Assembly (NCBI GenBank): GCA_002426825.1
Contig: DINK01000012.1
Coordinates: 4,789-14,450, forward strand
Length of the DNA stretch: 9,662 nt
Reading direction: 5' to 3'
Source: Holosporaceae bacterium UBA5542
GTDB taxonomy: Bacteria; Pseudomonadota; Alphaproteobacteria; UBA7879; UBA5542
This document shows, one piece after another, positions 1 through 5,359 of the stretch. Each line of letters starts with the position of its first letter. The stretch's first letter is position 1. Under the pieces are notes generated by a model. It was not told where the DNA came from, did no database searches, and saw nothing but the letters and a program-made list of their open reading frames with translations. Made by a program: the position numbers and the translations under genes.

Positions 1-228
1 TCTTTCATCTAATTATTATTTGGGCATTATTTTCACTAACGAAGGAATCATTCTTTGTACTCGATAGAAATTCTAACAGGAGCATCGGAATATCCTGCCA
101 ACAAAAAAGCAAAAAAATTACTGACAGAAATTTTTTCACAGAAAACAAGCAATTGAACAACTTATCAGTAAAAATCAACAAGTCTGTCAGTACTTTTGTA
201 GTTAATACAGACTTTCCCACAATAAATA
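1..228. other. AT-rich stretch with no recognised gene
   Basis: I see no convincing gene here. A minus-strand frame of 79 codons begins inside the terminator at 229-258 and has no ribosome site. A plus-strand frame is open from the left edge to 275, but it runs through that terminator into the end of the SDR gene and matches nothing I know. The stretch carries a separated 9-bp inverted repeat, TACTGACAG at 119-127 and CTGTCAGTA at 184-192. It is most likely intergenic or the far edge of an unseen neighbour. Confidence 0.4.
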
Positions 229-258
229 AAAGACTTACCAACATGCTGATAAGTCTTT
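229..258 (-). terminator. Intrinsic terminator after the SDR gene
   Basis: A 9-bp perfect stem, AAAGACTTA (229-237) with TAAGTCTTT (250-258), encloses a 12-nt loop that can itself pair partly. Read on the minus strand, it is followed by an interrupted T-rich run (TTTTATTTATT). It starts about 10 nt beyond the SDR stop codon at 268, the expected place for the terminator of the Tad2-SDR unit. Confidence 0.7.
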
Positions 259-267
259 CAATATCTT

Positions 268-999
268 TTATTTGATTGTCCAGCCACCATCAATCGGGAC
301 AATTGCTCCTGACATATAAGAGGCTTGTGGACTTGCTAAAAAGAGGGTCAAATCAGCCACTTCGCGAGGACTAGCCCATCGTTTAGCTGGTGTCTCATCA
401 GCTACCCATTGAGCCATCTGACCATTATTTTCAGTGAAATCAGCCGCATTCATCGGTGTATTGATGGCACCTGGAGCGATGGCTGCTACTTGAATCCCGT
501 GTTGCGCTTCATCCAAAGCTAACTGTTTTGTCAACCCAACAATGGCATGTTTACTGGCCGTATAAGCGACGCCACCACCACCGGCAATCAAGCCAGCAAC
601 CGAAGCCATATTGATAATTACTCCTGATTTTTGAGCTTTCATTTTTGGCAAGAATGCTGAAATCATCAAATACATCGAATTGAGATTCGTTGATAAAATT
701 CGTTGCCATTCTGCAAAGTCAGTTTCTTCCAAAGTTTTATAAGCATCCAAAACGCCCGCTGTATTGAGTAAAACATCAATACTTCCCACTTCGTCAGCCA
801 ATTTTTCAACTGATTGAGCATCGGAAACATCAAGAATTTTTACTGACAGATTTTTTGAATTAATGACAGATTCGTCAGTAAATTCTTGTAAGTCCACAGC
901 AACAACCTCTGCGCCTTCGGCTAAAAATACTTTTGTTTGAGCCAAGCCAATACCACTGGCAGCACCTGTAATTAGCACTTTTTTCCCAGAAAATTTCAT
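268..999 (-). CDS. SDR family NAD(P)-dependent oxidoreductase (FabG-like)
   Basis: This is a classical short-chain dehydrogenase/reductase of 243 residues, the usual family length. The dinucleotide-binding motif TGAASGIG is at residues 11-18 and NTAG at 79-82. The catalytic tetrad is complete: N105, S133, Y146 and K150. The C-terminal GAIVPIDGGW motif is typical of FabG-like enzymes. D36 at the end of the second beta strand suggests a preference for NAD(H), by family analogy. I chose the Met at 999 because the SDR fold begins there. The frame is open up to 1101, but that extension is antisense-like filler overlapping the upstream gene. The gene starts 16 nt after the Tad2-family stop codon with only a weak AGG-type ribosome site, so it is probably co-transcribed. 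The substrate cannot be told from sequence; 3-oxoacyl-ACP reductase is a common but loose label for this group. Confidence 0.9.
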   Translation of the reverse strand: MKFSGKKVLITGAASGIGLAQTKVFLAEGAEVVAVDLQEFTDESVINSKNLSVKILDVSDAQSVEKLADEVGSIDVLLNTAGVLDAYKTLEETDFAEWQRILSTNLNSMYLMISAFLPKMKAQKSGVIINMASVAGLIAGGGGVAYTASKHAIVGLTKQLALDEAQHGIQVAAIAPGAINTPMNAADFTENNGQMAQWVADETPAKRWASPREVADLTLFLASPQASYMSGAIVPIDGGWTIK

Positions 1000-1015
1000 T
1001 TTGTAGCCTATCAAT

Positions 1016-1255
1016 CTATTCAACCAAGGCCCAATCATCAGCCAAAACGTCGCAAGGCGTTGGGGCCCACATTGAAAAACCTTCACCCTCTCCCGAGACA
1101 TTAATCAAGAAATAAGGGGTAACTTCCAACTTCTCACCAGATTCTAAAACAATCGAATCATAGAGTTTAACATAATTTTCGGCACCAGACCAGCCTTGTG
1201 TTCTGACTACTTTTTTCCCAGCTTTAAGTAAAGCTAATGCTTCTTCAAAAGTCAT
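1016..1255 (-). CDS. Tad2 (DUF2829) family small protein
   Basis: The 79-residue product matches the DUF2829 pattern as I recall it. It has an N-terminal MTFEEALALLKAGKKV helix, a GW turn (here QGWSG), a middle beta section, then a MWAPTPCDVLADDW ending. This domain is now called Tad2 because phage members (SPO1-type) bind the cyclic ADP-ribose-like signal of the bacterial Thoeris defence and block it. Many chromosomal or prophage members are untested, so an anti-Thoeris role here is inference. An in-frame ATG lies four codons upstream at 1267, but a strong GGAGGG site (1260-1265) sits 4 nt before the Met at 1255 and overlaps that upstream ATG, so 1255 is the better start. No phage gene is visible nearby; the partner in the unit is an SDR enzyme. 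Confidence 0.8.
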   Translation of the reverse strand: MTFEEALALLKAGKKVVRTQGWSGAENYVKLYDSIVLESGEKLEVTPYFLINVSGEGEGFSMWAPTPCDVLADDWALVE

Positions 1256-1290
1256 TTTTCCCTCCATATTGTTTAAAACATACTGAATTT

Positions 1291-1299
1291 ATTATAACA
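1291..1299 (-). promoter_or_regulatory. Extended -10 promoter for the Tad2-SDR unit
   Basis: On the minus strand the sequence TGTTATAAT is a perfect -10 hexamer preceded by the extended -10 TG. The hexamer occupies 1291-1296. No good -35 box is found 16-18 nt upstream, which fits extended -10 promoters. Transcription would begin near 1284, leaving a leader of about 28 nt before the start codon at 1255. Confidence 0.65.
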
Positions 1300-1387
1300 A
1301 AGTTCGAGAGGTTTTTGATAAATGAAAACCAGTTTCAATTATCCGATAGATTCAACTGATAATAGTCCTCAAAAAATTATACTCTAT

Positions 1388-1416
1388 TTGTTCCCCTTAA
1401 AATTTTGTGCTATAAT
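1388..1416 (+). promoter_or_regulatory. Promoter of the antisense RNA
   Basis: TTGTTC (1388-1393) and a perfect TATAAT (1411-1416) are separated by exactly 17 nt. No plus-strand protein gene follows. Instead there is a terminator about 100 nt downstream, so this promoter should make a short untranslated RNA starting near 1422-1424. Confidence 0.75.
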
Positions 1417-1440
1417 AAGTTCAACAAAGTGCAACACGCG

Positions 1441-1468
1441 AAAAAAAACGGTCTGCTCTAACAGACCG
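1441..1468 (-). terminator. Intrinsic terminator of the small peptide mRNA
   Basis: On the minus strand, CGGTCTG and CAGACCG (1449-1455 and 1462-1468) form a perfect 7-bp GC-rich stem with a 6-nt loop, followed by eight T residues (1448 down to 1441). Flanking CGCGTGTT/AACACGCG arms could form a larger competing structure in the plus-strand RNA. It lies 34 nt beyond the peptide stop codon. Confidence 0.8.
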
Positions 1469-1478
1469 CGTGTTCAAA

Positions 1479-1618
1479 CTTGGTTATGGTGGGACTAATC
1501 GCTAATTGCGATTAGTTTTTTTAATTTCAAGCCAGAGCCTGACTAGATTAATTACGAAGTTCAAAACTTCAATAATCATCCCAAGTACCGCTAGCATGAA
1601 ATCCTCTCCATAACCAAG
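1479..1618. repeat. Long-range inverted repeat, 11-bp arms
   Basis: CTTGGTTATGG at 1479-1489 is the exact reverse complement of CCATAACCAAG at 1608-1618. In the minus-strand mRNA the right arm lies in the 5' coding region directly before an internal ribosome site (GGAGAGG, 1603-1609). The left arm lies in the 3' untranslated region. Additional G-C and G-U pairs extend the helix into GGAGAGG. This resembles the 5'-3' fold-back that keeps several type I toxin mRNAs (such as hok) untranslated. Confidence 0.65.
1494..1522 (+). terminator. Intrinsic terminator of the antisense RNA
   Basis: ACTAATCGC (1494-1502) and GCGATTAGT (1508-1516) form a perfect 9-bp stem with a 5-nt loop, followed by a run of seven T residues (1516-1522). 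It overlaps the stop codon and last codons of the minus-strand peptide gene. Confidence 0.8.
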
Positions 1619-1636
1619 GAAATACCTTGTCTTCAT
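1502..1636 (-). CDS. Small hydrophobic peptide, candidate type I toxin
   Basis: The 44-residue product has a hydrophilic start, one membrane-spanning stretch at about residues 14-36 (MLAVLGMIIEVLNFVINLVR...), an aromatic W35 and a basic tail ending KKTNRN. Size and layout match membrane-acting type I toxins (TxpA, Fst or holin-like peptides), though I do not recognise the exact family. The start at 1636 has a very strong site, GGAGGAGGTG, 3 nt ahead. A second in-frame ATG at 1597 has its own GGAGAGG site 5 nt ahead and would give a 31-residue peptide consisting almost only of the membrane segment and tail. A further in-frame ATG at 1651 lies inside the first ribosome site and is unlikely. The gene has its own terminator and a convergent antisense RNA, which is the main reason to call it a toxin rather than a chance frame. 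Confidence 0.65.
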   Translation of the reverse strand: MKTRYFLGYGEDFMLAVLGMIIEVLNFVINLVRLWLEIKKTNRN

Positions 1637-1641
1637 AGGCA

Positions 1642-1647
1642 CCTCCT
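1642..1647 (-). promoter_or_regulatory. Strong ribosome site of the peptide gene
   Basis: The minus strand reads AGGAGG within GGAGGAGGTG, 5 nt before the ATG at 1636. It is close to the perfect anti-16S complement and decides the 44-residue start. A six-codon frame (ATG at 1672) ends at a TAG directly before this site, but it has no ribosome site of its own. Confidence 0.65.
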
Positions 1648-1710
1648 CCATCTAGAATTTGTCAGGGCGCATGAAATCAAGTGAACACTAAGAGATTTCT
1701 CTCCTGATAT

Positions 1711-1741
1711 ACTATACGTAAAAAAACGTGAAAGATAACAA
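1711..1741 (-). promoter_or_regulatory. Possible promoter of the small peptide mRNA
   Basis: On the minus strand, TTGTTA (1736-1741) and TATAGT (1711-1716) are separated by 19 nt, which is long. The -35 box would lie in the metG terminator hairpin. Transcription from here would give an mRNA of about 260 nt ending at the 1441 terminator, a normal size for type I toxin mRNAs. The assignment is weak; read-through from metG is the alternative. Confidence 0.3.
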
Positions 1742-1758
1742 ATCTTTCACATTTTTTT
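1720..1758 (-). terminator. Bidirectional terminator after metG
   Basis: GTGAAAGAT (1728-1736) and ATCTTTCAC (1742-1750) form a perfect 9-bp stem with a 5-nt loop. On the minus strand it is followed by G and seven T residues, and on the plus strand by A and seven T residues, so it can work in both directions. It lies 24 nt after the metG stop codon and insulates the toxin-like locus from metG. Confidence 0.8.
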
Positions 1759-1773
1759 ATTGTCTAATTAATT

Positions 1774-2814
1774 TTACCCAATCAATGAACCAGCAGGAAC
1801 ATCATCATCAACGGTCAAGACACGCAATTTTCCATCAAATTCGGCTGACAAAATCATTCCTTGTGAAACGTATTTTTTCATCATTTTACGTGGTTTCAAA
1901 TTGGCTACGATTTGTAATTTTTTACCTACTAATTCTTGTTCATTTGGATAGAATTGTGCAATTCCTGACAAGATTTGACGTGGTTCAGAATCACCAGCAT
2001 CCAATTTAAATCTCAACAATTTATCAGAACCTTCAACAGATTCCACTTCAAGAACTTCGGCAACTTTTAGTTCAATTTTTTCAAAATCATCAAATTTAAT
2101 TTGTGGTAAAGTTAAATTCAATTCAACTTCTTCAGGGACCCACTCTTTTTCTGGCAATACGCCGCCAGCCATTTGTAATTGGATATAAGCAACCTCTTCT
2201 TCCACATCAAGACGTGGGAAAATAGGTTGACCTTTTGCTACTACAGGATGAGTAAATGAATAGCCAAAAGAAAGATTTTCAAGTGAAAATGATCTTTCAT
2301 CCATTCCCAATTGCTCAAAGATTTTACCTGATGTTGCACGCATAAATGGTTGTAATAGTGCACCTGCAATCCGTAAATTTTCTGCCAAATGATACAAAAC
2401 ATTATTCAATTTTGCTTTGTCGTCTTCTGATTTTGCAAGGACCCAAGGTGCTGTTTCATCAATATATTTATTTGTTCTTGAAATCAATGTCCAAACATCA
2501 GCCAAAGCTACGTTGAATTCAAATTTATCCATTGCTTTATGGAAATGACTGATTGTTTCTTCAACCACTTCTTCCAAACTTGCATCAAATTCAGTCGAAA
2601 CTCCAGTTGCTTCGATTTTTCCGTCATTATATTTGTTAATCATCGAAACGGTACGATTCAACAAATTCCCCAAATCATTGGCCAAATCAAAATTAATACG
2701 TCCAACAAAGTCTTCTGGAGTGAAAATTCCATCTTGTCCAAAAGAAATCGCACGCATCAAATAATAACGAACCGCATCAAGGCCATAACGTTCAATCAAC
2801 ATCTCAGGATAAAC
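1774..2814 (-). other. metG: metG 3' part (methionyl-tRNA synthetase, Firmicute-like)
   Basis: Residues 535-880 of the fused frame are the C-terminal 346 residues of a MetRS, which charges tRNA-Met. The sequence after KMSKS continues VYPEMLIERYGLDAVRYYL, then the anticodon-binding helix bundle with LANDLGNLLNR (about 578-588) and ETAPWVLAK (654-662), whose W658 corresponds to the Trp that recognises CAU. A Trbp111-type OB-fold dimerisation domain fills about 774-880 (DFEKIELKVAEVLEVE..., GKKLQIVANLKPRKM). This C-terminal domain is usual in Firmicute MetRS. The catalytic HIGH half and the zinc region of MetRS are missing from the window. The stop codon is followed by its own terminator at 1720-1758. 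Confidence 0.88.
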
Positions 2815-4416
2815 AACATTCCCTTTTGATTTAGACATTTTCTGGCCCTTAGAGTCACGTACCAACGTGTGCATATAAACTTCTTTGAAAGGCACATCGC
2901 CCGTAAAATAAAGCCCCAACATCATCATGCGCGCGACCCAGAAAAAGATAATATCAAACCCAGTAACCAAAACGCTGGTTGGATACCGCTCTTGAAAAAC
3001 AGGGGCATTCTCAAACCCATCTAAAGTAATGATCGGCCATAAGCCTGAAGAAAACCATGTGTCTAAAACATCTGTTTCAGGTGTTAAATCGACATCTTTT
3101 CCATATTTTTCTTTGGCCTCTTTCAACGCATCTTTTTGATGCTCTGCCACAAAAACATCACCATTAGGCCCATACCACGCAGGAATTTCATGCCCCCACC
3201 ACAGTTGGCGTGACACACACCAGGGCTGAATGTTTTCCATCCACTCGAAATAAACATTGAGCCAATTTTCGGGCACAAAAACAGTCTTCTTCTCACGTAC
3301 AACGCGCATAGCTTCTTGTGCCAACGTTTTAGCATCCACATACCACTGATCTGTTAGTCGAGGCTCAATCACAAGATCAGAGCGATCCCCATGGGGAACA
3401 GCATGGGTAATGGTTTCTACTTTAACAAGATGTTCGGTCTCACTTAACGTATCGACAATTTTCTCTCTTGCCGCATCGCAAGATAACCCTTGATAGTCTT
3501 CTGGCACAAACTCTCCAGATAGCTTGTTATGCACATCTAAAATGACATAAAGAGGCAAATCATGTCGTTGACCTACCTCAAAATCATTGAAGTCATGGGC
3601 AGGTGTAATTTTAACAGCCCCTGTTCCTTTTTCAGGGTCACTGTGATGATCGGCTATAATCGGAATCCGACGATCAGACACAGGAATGATAATTTCTTGC
3701 CCAATTAAGTGTTTATATTTTTCATCTTCTGGATGCACAGCAACGGCCACATCTCCAAACAAAGTTTCTGGGCGTGTTGTAGCAACTGTAATACTGCCCT
3801 CTCCTGACACCAATGGATAAGCAATATAGTAAAATTTAGATTTTATTTCTTTTTGAATTACCTCTACATCAGAAATGGCTGTTTGGTATTTAACATCCCA
3901 ATTGACAAGGCGCTTATCTTTATAGATCAACCCATCTTTATAAAGTTTCACAAAGCACTGACGCACATTCTCATTTGATCGATCATCCATGGTAAACCGT
4001 TCACGCGACCAATCAGCACTGGCCCCCAATCGCTTCAACTGATGAATAATCGCACCGCCTGACTTTTCTTTCCAAGCCCACACACGCTCTAGAAAAGCTT
4101 CACGCCCCATGTCTTGTCGCTTCTTATTTTCCTTTTGCAGTTCACGTTCAACAACCATTTGTGTTGCAATGCCTGCGTGATCAGTGCCAGGCTGCCATAA
4201 AACAGAACGCCCTAACATGCGGTGAAAACGCACTAAAACATCTTGCAATGTGAATGTAAGCGCATGTCCTAAGTGCAGATTACCTGTCACATTTGCAGGT
4301 GGCATGATAATTGTATAGGGGGCTCCCTTCTTTGAAGGAGCAAAAGCGTTTTCTTTTTCCCATAACTGATAAAACGTATTTTCTGTTACAGCTGGATTGT
4401 ATTTTTTATCTAACAT
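1774..4416 (-). CDS. Chimeric ORF: ValS N-terminal part joined to MetG C-terminal part
   Basis: The continuous 880-residue frame starts as valyl-tRNA synthetase (residues 1-525) and ends as methionyl-tRNA synthetase (residues 535-880). The two are fused in the shared motif KMSKSKGNV (526-534). A normal bacterial ValRS has about 850-950 residues but its own anticodon domain and C-terminal coiled coil, both absent here. The MetRS Rossmann half is also absent. Such a protein would activate valine while carrying a domain that reads the Met anticodon CAU, so it should be useless or harmful. The two halves differ in GC and their neighbours come from different bacterial groups. I read it as a join of two sequences at a conserved motif, most likely in assembly, rather than a natural gene. 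An annotation pipeline would probably call the whole frame valS or metG. Confidence 0.85.
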   Translation of the reverse strand: MLDKKYNPAVTENTFYQLWEKENAFAPSKKGAPYTIIMPPANVTGNLHLGHALTFTLQDVLVRFHRMLGRSVLWQPGTDHAGIATQMVVERELQKENKKRQDMGREAFLERVWAWKEKSGGAIIHQLKRLGASADWSRERFTMDDRSNENVRQCFVKLYKDGLIYKDKRLVNWDVKYQTAISDVEVIQKEIKSKFYYIAYPLVSGEGSITVATTRPETLFGDVAVAVHPEDEKYKHLIGQEIIIPVSDRRIPIIADHHSDPEKGTGAVKITPAHDFNDFEVGQRHDLPLYVILDVHNKLSGEFVPEDYQGLSCDAAREKIVDTLSETEHLVKVETITHAVPHGDRSDLVIEPRLTDQWYVDAKTLAQEAMRVVREKKTVFVPENWLNVYFEWMENIQPWCVSRQLWWGHEIPAWYGPNGDVFVAEHQKDALKEAKEKYGKDVDLTPETDVLDTWFSSGLWPIITLDGFENAPVFQERYPTSVLVTGFDIIFFWVARMMMLGLYFTGDVPFKEVYMHTLVRDSKGQKMSKSKGNVVYPEMLIERYGLDAVRYYLMRAISFGQDGIFTPEDFVGRINFDLANDLGNLLNRTVSMINKYNDGKIEATGVSTEFDASLEEVVEETISHFHKAMDKFEFNVALADVWTLISRTNKYIDETAPWVLAKSEDDKAKLNNVLYHLAENLRIAGALLQPFMRATSGKIFEQLGMDERSFSLENLSFGYSFTHPVVAKGQPIFPRLDVEEEVAYIQLQMAGGVLPEKEWVPEEVELNLTLPQIKFDDFEKIELKVAEVLEVESVEGSDKLLRFKLDAGDSEPRQILSGIAQFYPNEQELVGKKLQIVANLKPRKMMKKYVSQGMILSAEFDGKLRVLTVDDDVPAGSLIG
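2815..2841 (-). other. Chimera junction at the KMSKS motif
   Basis: These 27 nt encode KMSKSKGNV, the ATP-loop motif common to class I synthetases such as ValRS and MetRS. Just before it the protein is clearly ValRS (DIIFFWVARMM, 488-498, and TLVRDSKGQ, 517-525). Just after it the protein is clearly MetRS. GC is about 44% in 2881-3060 and about 38% in 2641-2820. A short identical stretch is what an overlap- or k-mer-based assembler could mis-join, or where a PCR chimera could form. Confidence 0.85.
2842..4416 (-). other. valS: valS 5' part (valyl-tRNA synthetase, alphaproteobacterial)
   Basis: Residues 1-525 hold the ValRS catalytic core and CP1 editing domain. The HIGH-type motif is PPANVTGNLHLGHAL (39-53). 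The editing domain shows TTRPETLFGD (213-222) and AHDFNDFEVG (273-282), residues used to clear mischarged threonine. The ValRS-specific WCVSRQLWWGHEIPAWY lies at 399-415 and FDIIFFWVARMM at 487-498. The start at 4416 (MLDKKYNPAV) fits the family N-terminus, though the ribosome site is weak. The anticodon-binding and C-terminal coiled-coil regions, normally some 350 or more residues, have been replaced by MetRS sequence. The gene is divergent from cpoB, with 115 nt between the start codons. Confidence 0.9.
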
Positions 4417-4531
4417 TGGAACTCACAAAATTTTGATTCCCAACCTTATCGAAATGGTCTTAAAATTTAAAGAAAAATGTGGTCCAAACAAGGTTTTTTA
4501 TGTTATTTTCAAAAATCATTTAGAGGAAAAT
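4417..4531. promoter_or_regulatory. Divergent promoter region between valS and cpoB
   Basis: The 115-nt AT-rich gap separates two divergent start codons, so it should hold promoters for both directions. On the minus strand, TTGTTT (4486-4491) and TAAATT (4464-4469) with 16 nt between them are a weak candidate for valS. I found no convincing plus-strand pair; TAAAAT at 4461-4466 lacks a well-spaced -35 box. No T-box or other leader structure is evident. Confidence 0.35.
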
Positions 4532-5359
4532 ATGATTAAAAAGCTTTTCTTGGTGATTTTTACTTGCACAGTTTTAGGCCACACATCTGCCCCCGTAGAA
4601 ATGGGTGACGCAAACATTCGCCGCATTGAAAAAGATTTGCATCTACTTCAGAAGTTTGTATACAAGCGCTTTGGTGGAGGGCAAGACTTTACAGAAGCAG
4701 ATCTAACACCACCTGCAAACACTGAACCAGACCAAGAACAAACACTGGAACGCCTCAATCAGTTTGAGGAAACAGTTATGTTACTAACGCGTAAGGTGGA
4801 AGAACTGTCTCACGCTGTTAAAATGAAGCAGGATACAATTGACACCTTGAAAGAACACCTTTCAAAATTAGAAACCCATGTTGCCACCCTTGAAAGCAGC
4901 CTTAAGAATCAAGAAAAAGCATCCTTTGATACACGACTTAACACAATGTCTGAGGATGCTTTTGTGCTTTTCCTTGAAACCGAATCCCAGCTTCTTGCCG
5001 ACTCTGATAAAGAAAGGGTGTTTGATTCATTTATTAAGCGATTCCCTAATCACGAAAAGTATACACAGGTCTTAAAAGACTTAATTTATCTACTCTACAA
5101 ACAAGGACAGTATAAGGAAACGGCACGCCTTGCAGGGGCTTATTATAAAAAGACCCCCGATGCACGTGAAGCACCCGAAATATTGCTTTTGCTTGCATAC
5201 AGTTTAAATCAGCTGGGCAAAACAAAAGAAGCATGTGTGACAATCCAAAAGATTCGATCATCCTATAAAGAGCTTTCTCAAAGCTTCAAACAACGGCTTT
5301 CTGATGCAGAGGGCCAATATAAATGTGCCACCCCTAAAAGTGATTCAAAGTCTGATTAA
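4532..5359 (+). CDS. cpoB: CpoB/YbgF-like periplasmic Tol-Pal accessory protein
   Basis: The 275-residue product has the CpoB (YbgF) layout. A signal peptide covers residues 1-20 (MIKKLFLVIFTCTVLGHTSA, with a plausible TSA cleavage site). A long charged coiled-coil stretch follows at about 70-127, then a TPR-like helical domain at about 155-255 (FIKRFPNHEKY, YKQGQYKETARLAGAYYKKTP, LAYSLNQLGKTKEA). In E. coli CpoB links the Tol-Pal machine to septal cell-wall synthesis by PBP1B. The start at 4532 is preferred over the longer frame from 4397 because it gives the signal peptide and has AGAGG 5 nt ahead. Alphaproteobacteria usually have this gene between pal and tilS. Here tilS follows as expected, but pal is not upstream; divergent valS is. 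Sequence identity in this family is low, so the name rests partly on layout and context. Confidence 0.82.
   Translation: MIKKLFLVIFTCTVLGHTSAPVEMGDANIRRIEKDLHLLQKFVYKRFGGGQDFTEADLTPPANTEPDQEQTLERLNQFEETVMLLTRKVEELSHAVKMKQDTIDTLKEHLSKLETHVATLESSLKNQEKASFDTRLNTMSEDAFVLFLETESQLLADSDKERVFDSFIKRFPNHEKYTQVLKDLIYLLYKQGQYKETARLAGAYYKKTPDAREAPEILLLLAYSLNQLGKTKEACVTIQKIRSSYKELSQSFKQRLSDAEGQYKCATPKSDSKSD

Larger units (their letters stand above)
1422..1522 (+). ncRNA. Candidate antisense RNA antitoxin (about 100 nt)
   Basis: The region is bounded by a well-spaced sigma-70-type promoter (1388-1416) and a perfect 9-bp intrinsic terminator hairpin with a T tract (1494-1522). No ribosome site or plausible reading frame lies between them. 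The RNA would be fully complementary to the 3' end of the minus-strand peptide mRNA, covering that mRNA's terminator (1441-1468), its 3' untranslated part and its last seven codons including the stop. Convergent overlap of this kind is the layout of type I antitoxins such as RatA (opposite TxpA) and RNAII of the Fst par locus. The role is inferred from layout, not from homology. The 5' boundary is estimated from the -10 box. Confidence 0.65.

Noticed and set aside
5..244. Minus-strand frame of 79 codons at the left edge
   Set aside because: It starts inside the SDR terminator hairpin, has no ribosome site and resembles no family. A plus-strand frame is equally open over the same DNA.
3..275. 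Plus-strand frame open from the window edge, possible end of a gene
   Set aside because: It reads through a terminator hairpin and into the SDR coding end. The translation has no recognisable domain.
1000..1101. N-terminal extension of the SDR frame
   Set aside because: The extension overlaps the end of the Tad2-like gene in another frame, and the SDR fold begins at the Met at 999.
1422..1522. T-box or other riboswitch in the gap before metG/Tad2
   Set aside because: No T-box, SAM or other riboswitch core is visible. The structures are explained by two convergent terminators, and the RNA runs away from metG.
1728..2009. Plus-strand frame of 93 codons opposite metG
   Set aside because: It begins in the terminator hairpin and runs antisense to the conserved MetRS OB-fold. 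It is a shadow frame.
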